From: JANQLU01 sp964434955
GTDB lineage: Bacteria; Planctomycetota; Planctomycetia; Pirellulales; Pirellulaceae
Length of the DNA stretch: 35,847 nucleotides
Reading direction: 5' to 3'
Assembly: GCA_964434955.1 (NCBI GenBank)
Contig: CAYSXI010000033.1
Span: 1 to 35,847, forward strand
In this document: positions 1-7,858 of the stretch, one piece after another
Numbering within the stretch: position 1 is the stretch's first letter
How the letters are laid out: each line of letters starts with the position of its first letter
The notes under the pieces: generated by a model
Databases searched by the model: none
What the model saw: the letters and a program-made list of their open reading frames with translations, nothing else
What the model was told of the DNA's origin: nothing
Translations under genes and position numbers: made by a program

Positions 1-1152
1 TGTAACGCCGTCGCTAAGGAAGCCGGCTCTCCGCCGCTGCGTCCCCCAAGTTTTGTTCTCGGTGGTCGCGCGATGGAAATTTGCTACGACCAACAGCAAT
101 TCGAGCGCTACGTCGCCGAAGCGTTCATCGTCGCCCAAGGACAGCCCGTGCTCGTCGACCGCTTCCTCGAAGATACGATCGAAGTCGATGTCGATTGTAT
201 TTGCGATGGCGATAAGGCAATCGTTGCCGGAGTCATGGAACACATCGAAGAGGCCGGTGTTCACAGTGGTGACTCAGCTTGTGCGATTCCCCCTTACAGC
301 TTACCCGGGCCCATCATCAACGAGATTCGTGAAGCCACGGTATCCATGGCGAAGCACCTCAACGTCATTGGATTGATGAACGTCCAGTTCGCGGTCAAAC
401 GGGAAGAAGATGATCGTCAACACGTTTATGTCCTGGAAGTAAATCCTCGGGCCAGTCGGACCGTTCCTTTCGTTGCCAAAGCAACGGGAGTTCCGGTTGC
501 CAAGTTGGCGGCCAAAGTCATGACGGGTAAAACCCTGGACGAACTGGAATTCACAAGCGAGCCGATTCCAGCACACGTCTCCATCAAGGAAAGCGTGTTC
601 CCGTTCCGAAAATTTGTCGGCGTCGATATCGTTCTCGGCCCCGAGATGCGCAGTACCGGCGAGGTCATGGGTGTCAGCGAACGGTTCTCGATCGCATTTG
701 CCAAAAGTCAACTTGCCGCAGGCGTTCACTTGCCGAAGTCCGGCAGAATTTTTGTCAGCGTTTCATCGCGGCACAAACAAAAGGCTGTGGGTCTGTCCAA
801 GAAACTTCATGAAATGGGATTTGAGGTTTTGGCTACCGAGGGAACCGCAAAAACCCTGGAAGAAAATGGAATCCCCGTCGAACGCGTCAAGAAATTGATC
901 GAAGGGCATCCGAATTTGATCGACCATTTGAAAAACGAGGCGGTGGATCTGATTCTGAATACCCCCAACGGAAAAGGGGCGAGGACCGACGAGGGTAAGA
1001 TTCGCGCCGCGGCGGTTCAACACGGCGTTTCCTGTATCACCACCATCCAGGCCGCCGAAGCCGCAGTCAAAGCCATGGAGGCTTTGCGAAGCGAGAGCAT
1101 GGAAGTCCAGTCGCTTCAAGAACGCTTCGCCGAACTCCTGGCTGCGCAATAG
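1..1152 (+). CDS. carB: Carbamoyl-phosphate synthase large subunit, C-terminal part (5' truncated by window)
   Basis: CarB makes carbamoyl phosphate from bicarbonate, ATP and glutamine-derived ammonia for arginine and pyrimidine synthesis. Only about the last third is present, and the frame is open to base 1. The visible part begins in the second ATP-grasp domain (SFVLGGRAMEI near the start; EVNPRASRTVPFVAKATGVP at about residues 146-165), continues through VSIKESVFPF and ends in the MGS-like allosteric domain (from GRIFVSVSSRHK; TEGTAKTLEENGI; LILNTPNGKGARTDEGKIR), which binds regulators in the family. An ATG at 73 is internal, not the start. The residues coded by bases 28-51 fit the otherwise invariant VRPS(F/Y)VLGG region badly, which may reflect poor sequence at a contig edge. 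The gene ends convergently with the next one. Family identity is very secure. Confidence 0.96.
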   Translation, partial: CNAVAKEAGSPPLRPPSFVLGGRAMEICYDQQQFERYVAEAFIVAQGQPVLVDRFLEDTIEVDVDCICDGDKAIVAGVMEHIEEAGVHSGDSACAIPPYSLPGPIINEIREATVSMAKHLNVIGLMNVQFAVKREEDDRQHVYVLEVNPRASRTVPFVAKATGVPVAKLAAKVMTGKTLDELEFTSEPIPAHVSIKESVFPFRKFVGVDIVLGPEMRSTGEVMGVSERFSIAFAKSQLAAGVHLPKSGRIFVSVSSRHKQKAVGLSKKLHEMGFEVLATEGTAKTLEENGIPVERVKKLIEGHPNLIDHLKNEAVDLILNTPNGKGARTDEGKIRAAAVQHGVSCITTIQAAEAAVKAMEALRSESMEVQSLQERFAELLAAQ

Positions 1153-1169
1153 AGGTAGGTTGAAGAACG

Positions 1170-1225
1170 GATTCGGGGATTAGATTGCTTCGGTTGAAAA
1201 TTGACTCCGTCCAAGCGATCGAATC
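1170..1225. terminator. Imperfect hairpin between convergent genes
   Basis: Between the carB stop and the converging DUF1501 stop lies a nested inverted repeat. GATTC (1170-1174) pairs with GAATC (1221-1225), GATTGCTT (1183-1190) pairs with AAGCGATC (1213-1220) with one G-U pair, and CGG (1191-1193) pairs with CCG (1207-1209). There is no T-tract on either side, so intrinsic termination is only a possibility. The rest of 1153-1271 shows nothing else. Confidence 0.3.
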
Positions 1226-1271
1226 AGAATCATTGCTGAATCTTTAAATCATTCGCGGCTCAAACGAAGCA

Positions 1272-2648
1272 CTAAAACAACTCCTTGATGACCTTGCTGC
1301 CTTCGGGGGTCAGCGAGATGGGCCTGCCATCGGGTGTTTTGAGTTCCAGCTTCGGGTCGATGCCGAGAATCTTGTAAATCGAAGCGACGAGGTCACTTGG
1401 CGAAACGGGCCGGCTTTTGGGAACCTCGCCGACCGCGTCGCTGGAACCAATGATTTGACCGCCGGAAACGCCACCCCCGGCAAGAGCAACACTGAATGCC
1501 CGTGGCCAGTGATCACGGCCGCCCGTTGTGTTTAGCTTTGGCGTCCGACCGAACTCACCCATCACGACGATCAGCGTGTCATTAAACAGGTCGCGTTCCT
1601 TCAGGTCATCAATCAAAGCCGAAAACGCCAAGTCCAAATTCGGGACCAGGCCAATCGGTGTGCGAGACCCGGCAAACCCATCCTTCAAACGTGTCTTTAA
1701 ATCCTGGTGGGTGTCCCAACCTTTTGCATTCACGGTAACAAATGGCACTCCGCGCTCGATAAGCCGCCTGGCCAGCAAACAACTTTGTCCCACAGTCCGG
1801 GATCCGTACTTCGCACGAACTGACGGCTTTTCTTTGCTCAGGTCGAACGCCTCTTTTGCCTTCGTCGAGGTGATCAAGCGATAAGCCTGTTCAAACGCCG
1901 GGTCCAACTCTTCCTGCCGGGAATCGCTAAATCGATTCAACGCTTTCAGGAAATCACGTCGACGTTCGACTCGTTCAAGTGTAATCCCGCGATAAAAATC
2001 GAGATTCTCAATCTTGAAATCTGGTTTCGCCGGATCGCCCCCGACAGAAAAGGGTCGAACGCTCTCGGACAAAAACCCGTTTCCTGAAAAACGGGAACCG
2101 CCAACTCGGGCCGAGGGGATCGCAATATTATTCGGCAGGGTGGAGACGTGGTCGTAGACGCTTGCACCGACCGAATGAAAAGAAGGGTATTCGATGACCG
2201 AACTTGGTTGATAACCGGTCAGCATATAGTGGGTGCCGATGTTATGTTCGCCCAGGGTCGACGTCATCGAGCGGATGATTGCGATGTCCTTCATCCGTTT
2301 TGCCGTTTGTGGCAGACACTCGCTGAGCTGGATGCCAGTAACCGAGGTTTTGACCGTGCCCAACGGGCCACGAATTTCGACAGGCGCGTCGGGTTTGGGG
2401 TCGAAGGTTTCAAGGTGGCTGGGGCCGCCGTCCAACCAGATCAGAATACATGATTTGGGATGACTCGAGCTGTTTTTCCGAGGCTTGCCTTCCTGTCGAA
2501 CACTTTCAGAATCGCGCACGGTCGACGCTTGGGATTCCCTGATTCGAAAAAAGCTGCCCAACCCAAGTCCAAAAGCGCTAAGCCCTCCCAACCGGAGGGC
2601 TTCCCGGCGAAGTACACCATCGCATCGTCGTAACGGGCTTTGACTCAT
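1272..2648 (-). CDS. DUF1501 family secreted protein (sulfatase/phosphatase-fold-like)
   Basis: A 458-residue DUF1501 protein. The family is hugely expanded in planctomycetes and resembles the alkaline phosphatase/sulfatase superfamily, but its substrates are mostly unknown. Residues 14-22 read RREALRLGG, a twin-arginine-like leader followed by a hydrophobic stretch, which suggests Tat export. Family motifs are clear: LDGGPSHLETFDPKPDAP near residue 70, MTSTLGEHNIGTHYM, GVPFVTVNAKGWDTHQD and GEFGRTPKLNTTGGRDHWP, which hold the Asp/His residues expected to bind metal. The ATG lies 9 bases after the stop of the redoxin-like gene, and an AAGG overlapping that stop can serve as ribosome binding site, so the two are probably co-transcribed. 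Unlike the DUF1501 gene at 31311-32738 it has no DUF1549/DUF1553 partner here. The family call is secure; the biochemical role is not. Confidence 0.92.
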   Translation of the reverse strand: MSQSPLRRCDGVLRREALRLGGLSAFGLGLGSFFRIRESQASTVRDSESVRQEGKPRKNSSSHPKSCILIWLDGGPSHLETFDPKPDAPVEIRGPLGTVKTSVTGIQLSECLPQTAKRMKDIAIIRSMTSTLGEHNIGTHYMLTGYQPSSVIEYPSFHSVGASVYDHVSTLPNNIAIPSARVGGSRFSGNGFLSESVRPFSVGGDPAKPDFKIENLDFYRGITLERVERRRDFLKALNRFSDSRQEELDPAFEQAYRLITSTKAKEAFDLSKEKPSVRAKYGSRTVGQSCLLARRLIERGVPFVTVNAKGWDTHQDLKTRLKDGFAGSRTPIGLVPNLDLAFSALIDDLKERDLFNDTLIVVMGEFGRTPKLNTTGGRDHWPRAFSVALAGGGVSGGQIIGSSDAVGEVPKSRPVSPSDLVASIYKILGIDPKLELKTPDGRPISLTPEGSKVIKELF

Positions 2649-2657
2649 CGCGCGACC

Positions 2658-3958
2658 TTACTTGTTATATTTTTCCGCCCATTTCTTGAGGATCTCCTGG
2701 CATCGTTCGGTTCCATAATTTGTCAAACGATCAGATCCCGCAATTGTTTTGCTGATCCGAGCAACTTCGGCCCTCGCGGCCTGGTTCTTCTCGACATAGT
2801 CTTCGATCGACTTGGCGATCTTGTCGACCTCTTCGTCGGAGTTGGATTTTTGAATCAGGGAACGCAACATTCCGGTTAGCTTGGNNNNNNNNNNNNNNNN
2901 NNNNNNNNNNNNNNNNNNNNNNNNNNNNNNNNNNNNNNNNNNNNNNNNNNNNNNNNNNNNNNNNNNNNNNNNNNNNNNNNNNNNTCTTCGTCGGAGTTGG
3001 ATTTTTGAATCAGGGAACGCAACATTCCGGTTAGCTTGGCATCATTTTGTCGTCCATCTTTACCGCGAGCATTGTTCCCACGATTCGGTGCCTCCATCGA
3101 TCCATATTTCTTGGCCCACTGTTTGATTGTTTCCTGGTGAGTCTTGTTCGTGATCGAATCGATTCTTGAGCTGCTAATGAATCGCTTTGCAAGTTGCCCA
3201 AGCTGAGCCTGAAGCGGCTTGCGTTTTTCGACCATCTTCTCAATTTCCTTGATGGTATTTCCAACTTCTTCATCACTGACATTTTCAGCAAAAAGTTTAC
3301 GAACCTTCTGTACAAGCTGCGGATTCATTCGCATTCGCTGATTGCCGCGGGCAAGGTACTTCTCGAGATTTGGCTTTTCCTTGGCTTCAATCGCCTTGGC
3401 GATTGAACTCAGAATCTTGCCGCCGTCTTCCTGGATACTGGGTTGGACCATCGCAAAGTTGCCAGCGATCTTGTTGTCTTTTGCCACGAGAATCGTGAGT
3501 GCAACGTTGCGATTCAAACCCATCGCTCCAGGCCCATCCTGTCCGTCGGGAGAGATCCCAACGGGAGTGCCTTTTGGAAAGTAGTTCTTGATGCGACTTA
3601 ACCATTCGAATGCTTCCGTTTGGTCCGATGAAAGAAAACAAACGGCCCGATGTTCGACTTTCTGGTCGTCACAATATTTCATGACGACATTGGTCAATCC
3701 GAAGGCCGGTCGTGTTCGCTCGTGAACAAAAACAATGATGACCGGCTTGCCCGCGGCATCGGCGACCGGGTCTTTCTCTTTTCCGGCTTGTTCACCATGG
3801 GCCAGTTTGAGCTTGAAACCGGGCAGCTTTTCACCAACTTGGGGGCCGGAAAAAATCTTGTCTTGGGCGTTTCCGTCTTTCTCCTGGGAGGACAAAAAAC
3901 CGGGAAGACTGACGAACAAGACCAATAACAAAGCGAAGGAAACCGGGCGGAGGGTCAT
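2658..3958 (-). CDS. Secreted redoxin-like protein with duplicated C-terminal helical domain (interrupted by assembly gap)
   Basis: The start chosen is the ATG at 3958, giving MTLRPVSFALLLVLF, a clean signal peptide; an upstream TTG at 3997 would bury it. After the leader comes a thioredoxin/AhpC-like fold (VGEKLPGFKLKL, KPVIIVFVHERTRPAFGL, AVCFLSSDQTEAFEWL) with no CXXC motif, so redox activity is doubtful. The C-terminus holds two related helical units of about 70 residues: one with VSDEEVGNTIKEIEKMVEK ending in IKQWAKKYG, the other with NSDEEVDKIAKSIEDYVEK ending in LKKWAEKYNK. A run of 100 N splits the second unit. Removing the N run and one copy of the flanking 55-base duplication (155 bases) restores one frame of 382 codons including the stop. 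It is followed after 9 bases by the DUF1501 gene. Function unknown. Confidence 0.78.
2830..3039. repeat. Exact 55-base direct repeat flanking the N gap
   Basis: Bases 2830-2884 and 2985-3039 are identical over all 55 positions (they begin TCTTCGTCGG and end TTAGCTTGG) and abut the N run on either side. This is the mark of two contigs whose ends overlap by one k-mer (k = 55) but were scaffolded with a default spacer instead of merged. Confidence 0.97.
2885..2984. other. Assembly gap of 100 N
   Basis: Exactly 100 undetermined bases, a conventional scaffold spacer of unknown true length. It lies inside the redoxin-like gene and breaks its frame artificially. Confidence 0.99.
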
Positions 3959-4235
3959 GAAAACGAACCTGAACCAGCAAAGAATAGAAATAATCAAAGA
4001 AACGAACTTCGTGTATTAAACCCAATCCACGGGCCCATGCCCGCGGCAAATTGGATTTTTCGAGACATTTGTCCAGCCAAAATCCCGACTGGTTCGGCCG
4101 GTAATGCCAGTATTAGGGCCAAATTCGTTCAAAAAGCCGCATGACAGAATTACACTGAATCCTATCTTTATATATTGCTTGGCCGACACTCGCCCAAGCT
4201 CCTCCGCCAGCAGTTTGCATTGAATCGATAAAACC
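3959..4235. promoter_or_regulatory. Divergent intergenic region, redoxin-like gene / ABC exporter operon
   Basis: These 277 bases separate two divergent transcription units and should carry both promoters. TATATT at 4171-4176, 60 bases before the exporter operon's ATG, is a possible -10 element, but no good -35 sits at the usual distance. No coding potential or conserved RNA was recognised. Confidence 0.3.
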
Positions 4236-5414
4236 ATGACCAAGACCATCGTCCCAGCCCTGACCCTGATTGCGGTTCTGGTGGTCGGTCTGTACATCGG
4301 CAAGTTCTTTGCCAATTCGATTCCACCCTGGGAACCGACCGCGACGATCACCGACGAAACGACGGAGTCGCAGATTGTTGTGGCCCAGGGAAAAGTCGAA
4401 CCGCTGGGTGGAATTTACAGTGTTTTCATCCCCCAGGGTCAAGTCGTCTCCGAATACCTCAAGAATTCGGATGGCAAAACGATTGTGAAGGGAACACGCG
4501 TTTCCAAAAACGACGAACTCGTAAAACTTTCCGCACACAAACTGCTGGAACAACAACGTGAGCTGGCCGAAGCCAAAGCCATGGATGCGGAGAAAGAAAT
4601 CGACGCTCAAATCGCGGCTGCAAAACTTGCGCTTCGCGCCGCTTCCCTGGCAAAGAAAGAGGCCGACTTGAAACTCGCCCAGGTCAAAGCCAACCAGGAC
4701 CAATCGATCAACCAGAAGAAGCTGCAAAATGCCAAAAAGAAGCTTGACCGGCTGACTCGACTTTCAAAAGACCCCGATACAAAAAACCTGGTGTCGAAAC
4801 AACAAATTATCGATCAGCAACTCGAATGGGAAAACGCCAAGCTGGAGCTCGAAAAGGCGATGGAGCAGATCAAGCTGGCGGAAGAGGCGGCAATGTTTGC
4901 CGTGAATGCGGCCCAGGAGAATATTGACGATGCCAAGAAAGCGGTTGCCGATGCGGAAGACTTGAAAAGCAATCCGCCACAATCGCTGCAAGCCGCAATG
5001 AAACTCGCGGAGACTCAGCTAGAGATCAGCCGCATTCGAGCCCCCATCAGCGGCGAGGTGATCAAGGTTTTTGTTCGGCCGGGAGAAACCGCCATCAATA
5101 CGCCGCTGCTTCAAATTGGAAACATGCAAAAAATGCAATGCGTTGCCGAAGTCAGCGACCGAATGGTGGGCAAGCTCAATGTAGGCGATCAGGCAAAGAT
5201 CAGCAGTCCCGCATTTGGCGAATCCAATGTGACCGGAAAAGTGGTCGCGATTGACAATCTGGTTGGCGATAGCGCACTCCCGCTGCCAAACCCTCTAGCC
5301 ATGGTCGATAAGAAAACCGTCAAAGTCACGATCGAAATTGACGATGAGTTTACCCAGGTCGCCCGCGATTTTATTCAGCTGCAAGTTGACGTAGAAATCG
5401 ACTTCAAAAAATAA
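4236..5414 (+). CDS. HlyD/DevB-type periplasmic adaptor of an ABC exporter
   Basis: A 392-residue membrane-fusion protein expected to link an inner-membrane ABC transporter to the outer membrane. An N-terminal anchor (about residues 5-27, TIVPALTLIAVLVVGLYIG) is followed by a half-barrel/lipoyl strand (VVAQGKVEPLGGIYSVFIPQ), a long charged coiled-coil hairpin rich in Ala, Lys, Glu and Gln (about 95-260), and the returning lipoyl segment (ISRIRAPISGEVIKVFVRPG) that is typical of DevB-like adaptors. A beta-barrel part (VAEVSDRMVGKLNVGDQAKI) follows. It is the first gene of a four-gene unit with two permeases and an ATPase. The nearest known type is DevBCA, which exports glycolipids in heterocyst-forming cyanobacteria; MacA-like adaptors are the alternative. 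The substrate here cannot be read from the sequence. Confidence 0.9.
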   Translation: MTKTIVPALTLIAVLVVGLYIGKFFANSIPPWEPTATITDETTESQIVVAQGKVEPLGGIYSVFIPQGQVVSEYLKNSDGKTIVKGTRVSKNDELVKLSAHKLLEQQRELAEAKAMDAEKEIDAQIAAAKLALRAASLAKKEADLKLAQVKANQDQSINQKKLQNAKKKLDRLTRLSKDPDTKNLVSKQQIIDQQLEWENAKLELEKAMEQIKLAEEAAMFAVNAAQENIDDAKKAVADAEDLKSNPPQSLQAAMKLAETQLEISRIRAPISGEVIKVFVRPGETAINTPLLQIGNMQKMQCVAEVSDRMVGKLNVGDQAKISSPAFGESNVTGKVVAIDNLVGDSALPLPNPLAMVDKKTVKVTIEIDDEFTQVARDFIQLQVDVEIDFKK

Positions 5415-5475
5415 GGGCGCACTTCGATCTCTCATTTTATCGGTCGGCCAGTCGTGACGCCGAAAAGGCAACCCA

Positions 5476-6660
5476 ATGCGAACCAACCTCGCGCTTCGAA
5501 ACATCAGCTACAACAAGGCCAAGGCAGCTCTCTCGGTAGCCGGCATTGGTGTTGCAATTGTGTTGATGTTCATGCAACTGGGATTTCGCGGCGCGGTTGA
5601 AAACACGGCAACCACGATTTACTCCAAGATGGACTTTGACTTGTTGGTGCGCTCGCCCAACTATCTGCACTTCGTGGTCGCCGATCAGATTCCACGATCC
5701 GTGGTTGACGAAATAGCCGGTCAGGAAATGGTCGAATCCGTTTCTCCTTTTCACACTTCGATGGCCATGTGGGACCATCCTCGAGAAGAGAAATCTCGCG
5801 GCGTGGTCGTAATCGGAATCAACCCGGACGCACCGACCTTTCGCGCTGAGGAAACGAAAGTCGTCGCCGAAATCGAGAAGCTTACCGATCCGGCTTTTAT
5901 CCTGATCGATCAAATGTCGTTTCCGGAATTTGGTCCCAAGAACAACCTTCGGTTCGACAAAGAAGACATCGGAGTTTCGACCCAGGTCCAGGGCAAGGAC
6001 ATTCGAATTTCGGGTTTATTCGAAATGGGCTCCGGGCTAACCGCCAACGGCGCCGTTCTGATCAACGAACAGGGGTTTGATCGTCTGCTCCCCTACGACG
6101 CGAAAAACAACGTGTCGATGGGCTTGATCAAGTTGAAACCAGGTACGTCGAATCGAGAGAAAAAACGAATTGCCCGGGAACTCCAGAATCGGTTTCGGAC
6201 CGCCGGTGGACACGCGCAGGTTGAAATCCTGACGCGCGATCAGGTCATCCGTCGAGAACTCAATCGCTGGTTGGGCGAGACCCCCATTGGCTTCGTTTTC
6301 AATCTGGGCGTCCTGATTTCGCTGATCGTTGGCGCGGCGATTGTTTACATGATTCTTTCGACGGACGTGGCGCATCGATTGAGCGAGTACGCCACGCTCA
6401 AGGCAATGGGCTATACGAATTTTTTCCTTTCGATGGTCGTCCTCAAGCAAGCCGCGTACCTTGCTTTCTTTGCGTTTGTTCCTTCGCTGCTGCTTTCAAT
6501 GATCTTGTATCAGCTGACAGCCGCTGCGGCAAAGATTCCGATTTTCATGACGCTCGAACGCGTCCTTTTTGTTCTTTTCTTGTCGCTGTTGATGTGCGGA
6601 GTTTCGGGGGCGCTTGCCCTGCGAAAACTCTGGCAGGCCGAACCCGCGGAGCTCTTCTGA
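5476..6660 (+). CDS. ABC exporter permease, DevC/FtsX type (first of two)
   Basis: A 394-residue permease with MacB/FtsX topology. A first transmembrane helix (about residues 17-38, within LSVAGIGVAIVLMFMQLGF) is followed by a large periplasmic domain (about 45-265) and three C-terminal helices (about 272-298, 318-345 and 355-380), ending in EPAELF, like the DP(A/S)-x-LF tail of DevC proteins. The cytoplasmic loop LSEYATLKAMGYTNFFL is the conserved coupling region of this family. AAGG at 5464-5467 is a plausible ribosome binding site for the ATG at 5476. Its stop overlaps the next permease start in TGATG, so the two are probably translationally coupled and may form a heterodimer. It acts with the adaptor upstream and the ATPase at 7857-9020. 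Confidence 0.9.
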   Translation: MRTNLALRNISYNKAKAALSVAGIGVAIVLMFMQLGFRGAVENTATTIYSKMDFDLLVRSPNYLHFVVADQIPRSVVDEIAGQEMVESVSPFHTSMAMWDHPREEKSRGVVVIGINPDAPTFRAEETKVVAEIEKLTDPAFILIDQMSFPEFGPKNNLRFDKEDIGVSTQVQGKDIRISGLFEMGSGLTANGAVLINEQGFDRLLPYDAKNNVSMGLIKLKPGTSNREKKRIARELQNRFRTAGGHAQVEILTRDQVIRRELNRWLGETPIGFVFNLGVLISLIVGAAIVYMILSTDVAHRLSEYATLKAMGYTNFFLSMVVLKQAAYLAFFAFVPSLLLSMILYQLTAAAAKIPIFMTLERVLFVLFLSLLMCGVSGALALRKLWQAEPAELF

Positions 6661-7829
6661 TGAATCGCGTGCCTTTGGCCTGGAAAAACTTGACCCACGA
6701 CAAGCGGAAGCTTGCGGTGGCGATTGCCGGAATTAGTTTTGCGGTGATGTTGATGTTCCAACAGCGCGGATTTAACAACGCGCTATTCGACAGTACCGTT
6801 GCGTTGGTCAAGCAACTGGATGCTGACATCATTGTTTTTGACCGCGGGCGGTTTTCACTTTCTGCTGAAACAAGATTTGATCGCGAGGCTCTGGATATCG
6901 CTGCCAGTTGCCCGGGCGTGACCCATGCGGATGCGGTTTACACGGAAAATTCGCTCGCGTTTCTCCGCCGGGACGGAACCAAGGCCCGACCGATCCGTGT
7001 GATCGGTTACGATCTTTCCCGTCCTTTGCTTTTGGATGACAGCGGCAATGTGATCGACACAAGCTCGATTCAGGCAAACGGAACGGCGTTGATGGATGTG
7101 CTTTCGAAAAAGCAATACGGTTTTGATTTGAATCCCGCTGATGGGCAGGTCCAAACCGGCGAACTCGCCAATCGGTCGATTCGCATCGTTGGGACTTTCC
7201 GGTTGGGAAGGGACTTCGCCAATGACGGCAACTTGATCATGTCGAATCAAAGCCTGGCAAACTATTTTCCCTACCGCAAACTGGGTGATCCTCTGGGAGT
7301 CGTTGATCTCGGTTTGATCCATTGCTCCGACGGAACGGATCTCCAGGAGACCAAGCGGGAACTGAAAGAAAGACTCAAAGGCAATCAAGTCATTGTCTTG
7401 ACCCGCGATGAATTCATCCAACGCGAGATCGGCTTCTGGTCCACGAGTACACCAATCGGTGTGATCTTTTTTATCGGAGCCGTGATGGGCTTTTTTGTCG
7501 GCGTGATTATCTGTTACCAGATTCTCGCGAACGATATTTCCGATCACATGAGTGAATTCGCCACCCTCAAGGCGATGGGATACGGCAATTGGTTCTTCTT
7601 CCAGCTAGTGATTGCCGAGTCGCTATTGCTATCCGTTTTTGGATTTTTTCCAGGCCTGGTTTTAAGCCTGGTTCTATTTGAAGTGAATTCGGCATTCACG
7701 GGCCTGATCATGATGATGACGGTGCCCCGTGCACTCCTGATTTTTGCGTTGACGGTTGTGATGTGCGTGTTGTCAGGATTGCTCGCACTACGCAAACTTT
7801 TGACCACCGATCCAGCAAGCTTATTCTAG
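6660..7829 (+). CDS. ABC exporter permease, DevC/FtsX type (second of two)
   Basis: A 389-residue paralogue of the preceding permease. The ATG at 6660 is chosen because it overlaps the upstream stop in TGATG and begins MNRVPLAWKNLTHDK, which aligns with MRTNLALRNISYNKAK of the first permease; the longer open frame from 6594 would only read over the upstream gene. Topology is the same: one N-terminal helix (AVAIAGISFAVMLMF), a periplasmic domain, the coupling loop MSEFATLKAMGYGNWFF, three C-terminal helices and the tail DPASLF. Two non-identical permeases instead of one repeated DevC suggest a heterodimeric transmembrane core. The stop TAG at 7827-7829 begins the first copy of a 15-base direct repeat that runs into the next gene's start. 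Confidence 0.9.
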   Translation: MNRVPLAWKNLTHDKRKLAVAIAGISFAVMLMFQQRGFNNALFDSTVALVKQLDADIIVFDRGRFSLSAETRFDREALDIAASCPGVTHADAVYTENSLAFLRRDGTKARPIRVIGYDLSRPLLLDDSGNVIDTSSIQANGTALMDVLSKKQYGFDLNPADGQVQTGELANRSIRIVGTFRLGRDFANDGNLIMSNQSLANYFPYRKLGDPLGVVDLGLIHCSDGTDLQETKRELKERLKGNQVIVLTRDEFIQREIGFWSTSTPIGVIFFIGAVMGFFVGVIICYQILANDISDHMSEFATLKAMGYGNWFFFQLVIAESLLLSVFGFFPGLVLSLVLFEVNSAFTGLIMMMTVPRALLIFALTVVMCVLSGLLALRKLLTTDPASLF

Positions 7830-7858
7830 TAGACGCACTATTTTAGTAGACGCACTAT
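7827..7858 (+). repeat. 15-base direct repeat spanning stop and start codons
   Basis: TAGTAGACGCACTAT occurs at 7827-7841 and again at 7844-7858, two bases apart. The first copy opens with the stop codon of the second permease; the second copy ends with the first two bases of the ATPase start codon (ATG at 7857). A recent slippage duplication of the short spacer is the simplest reading; a role in translation or regulation is only a possibility. Confidence 0.95.

Noticed and set aside
2658..2870. Separate 70-residue protein gene
   Set aside because: It is the true C-terminus of the redoxin-like protein, split off only by the artificial 100-N gap and duplicated overlap.
6594..6659. Extended N-terminus for the second permease
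   Set aside because: It overlaps the first permease's C-terminal codons and does not align with the paralogue; the ATG at 6660 in TGATG fits better.
6855..7547. 230-codon open frame on the minus strand
   Set aside because: Antisense to the second ABC permease and lacking recognisable protein features.
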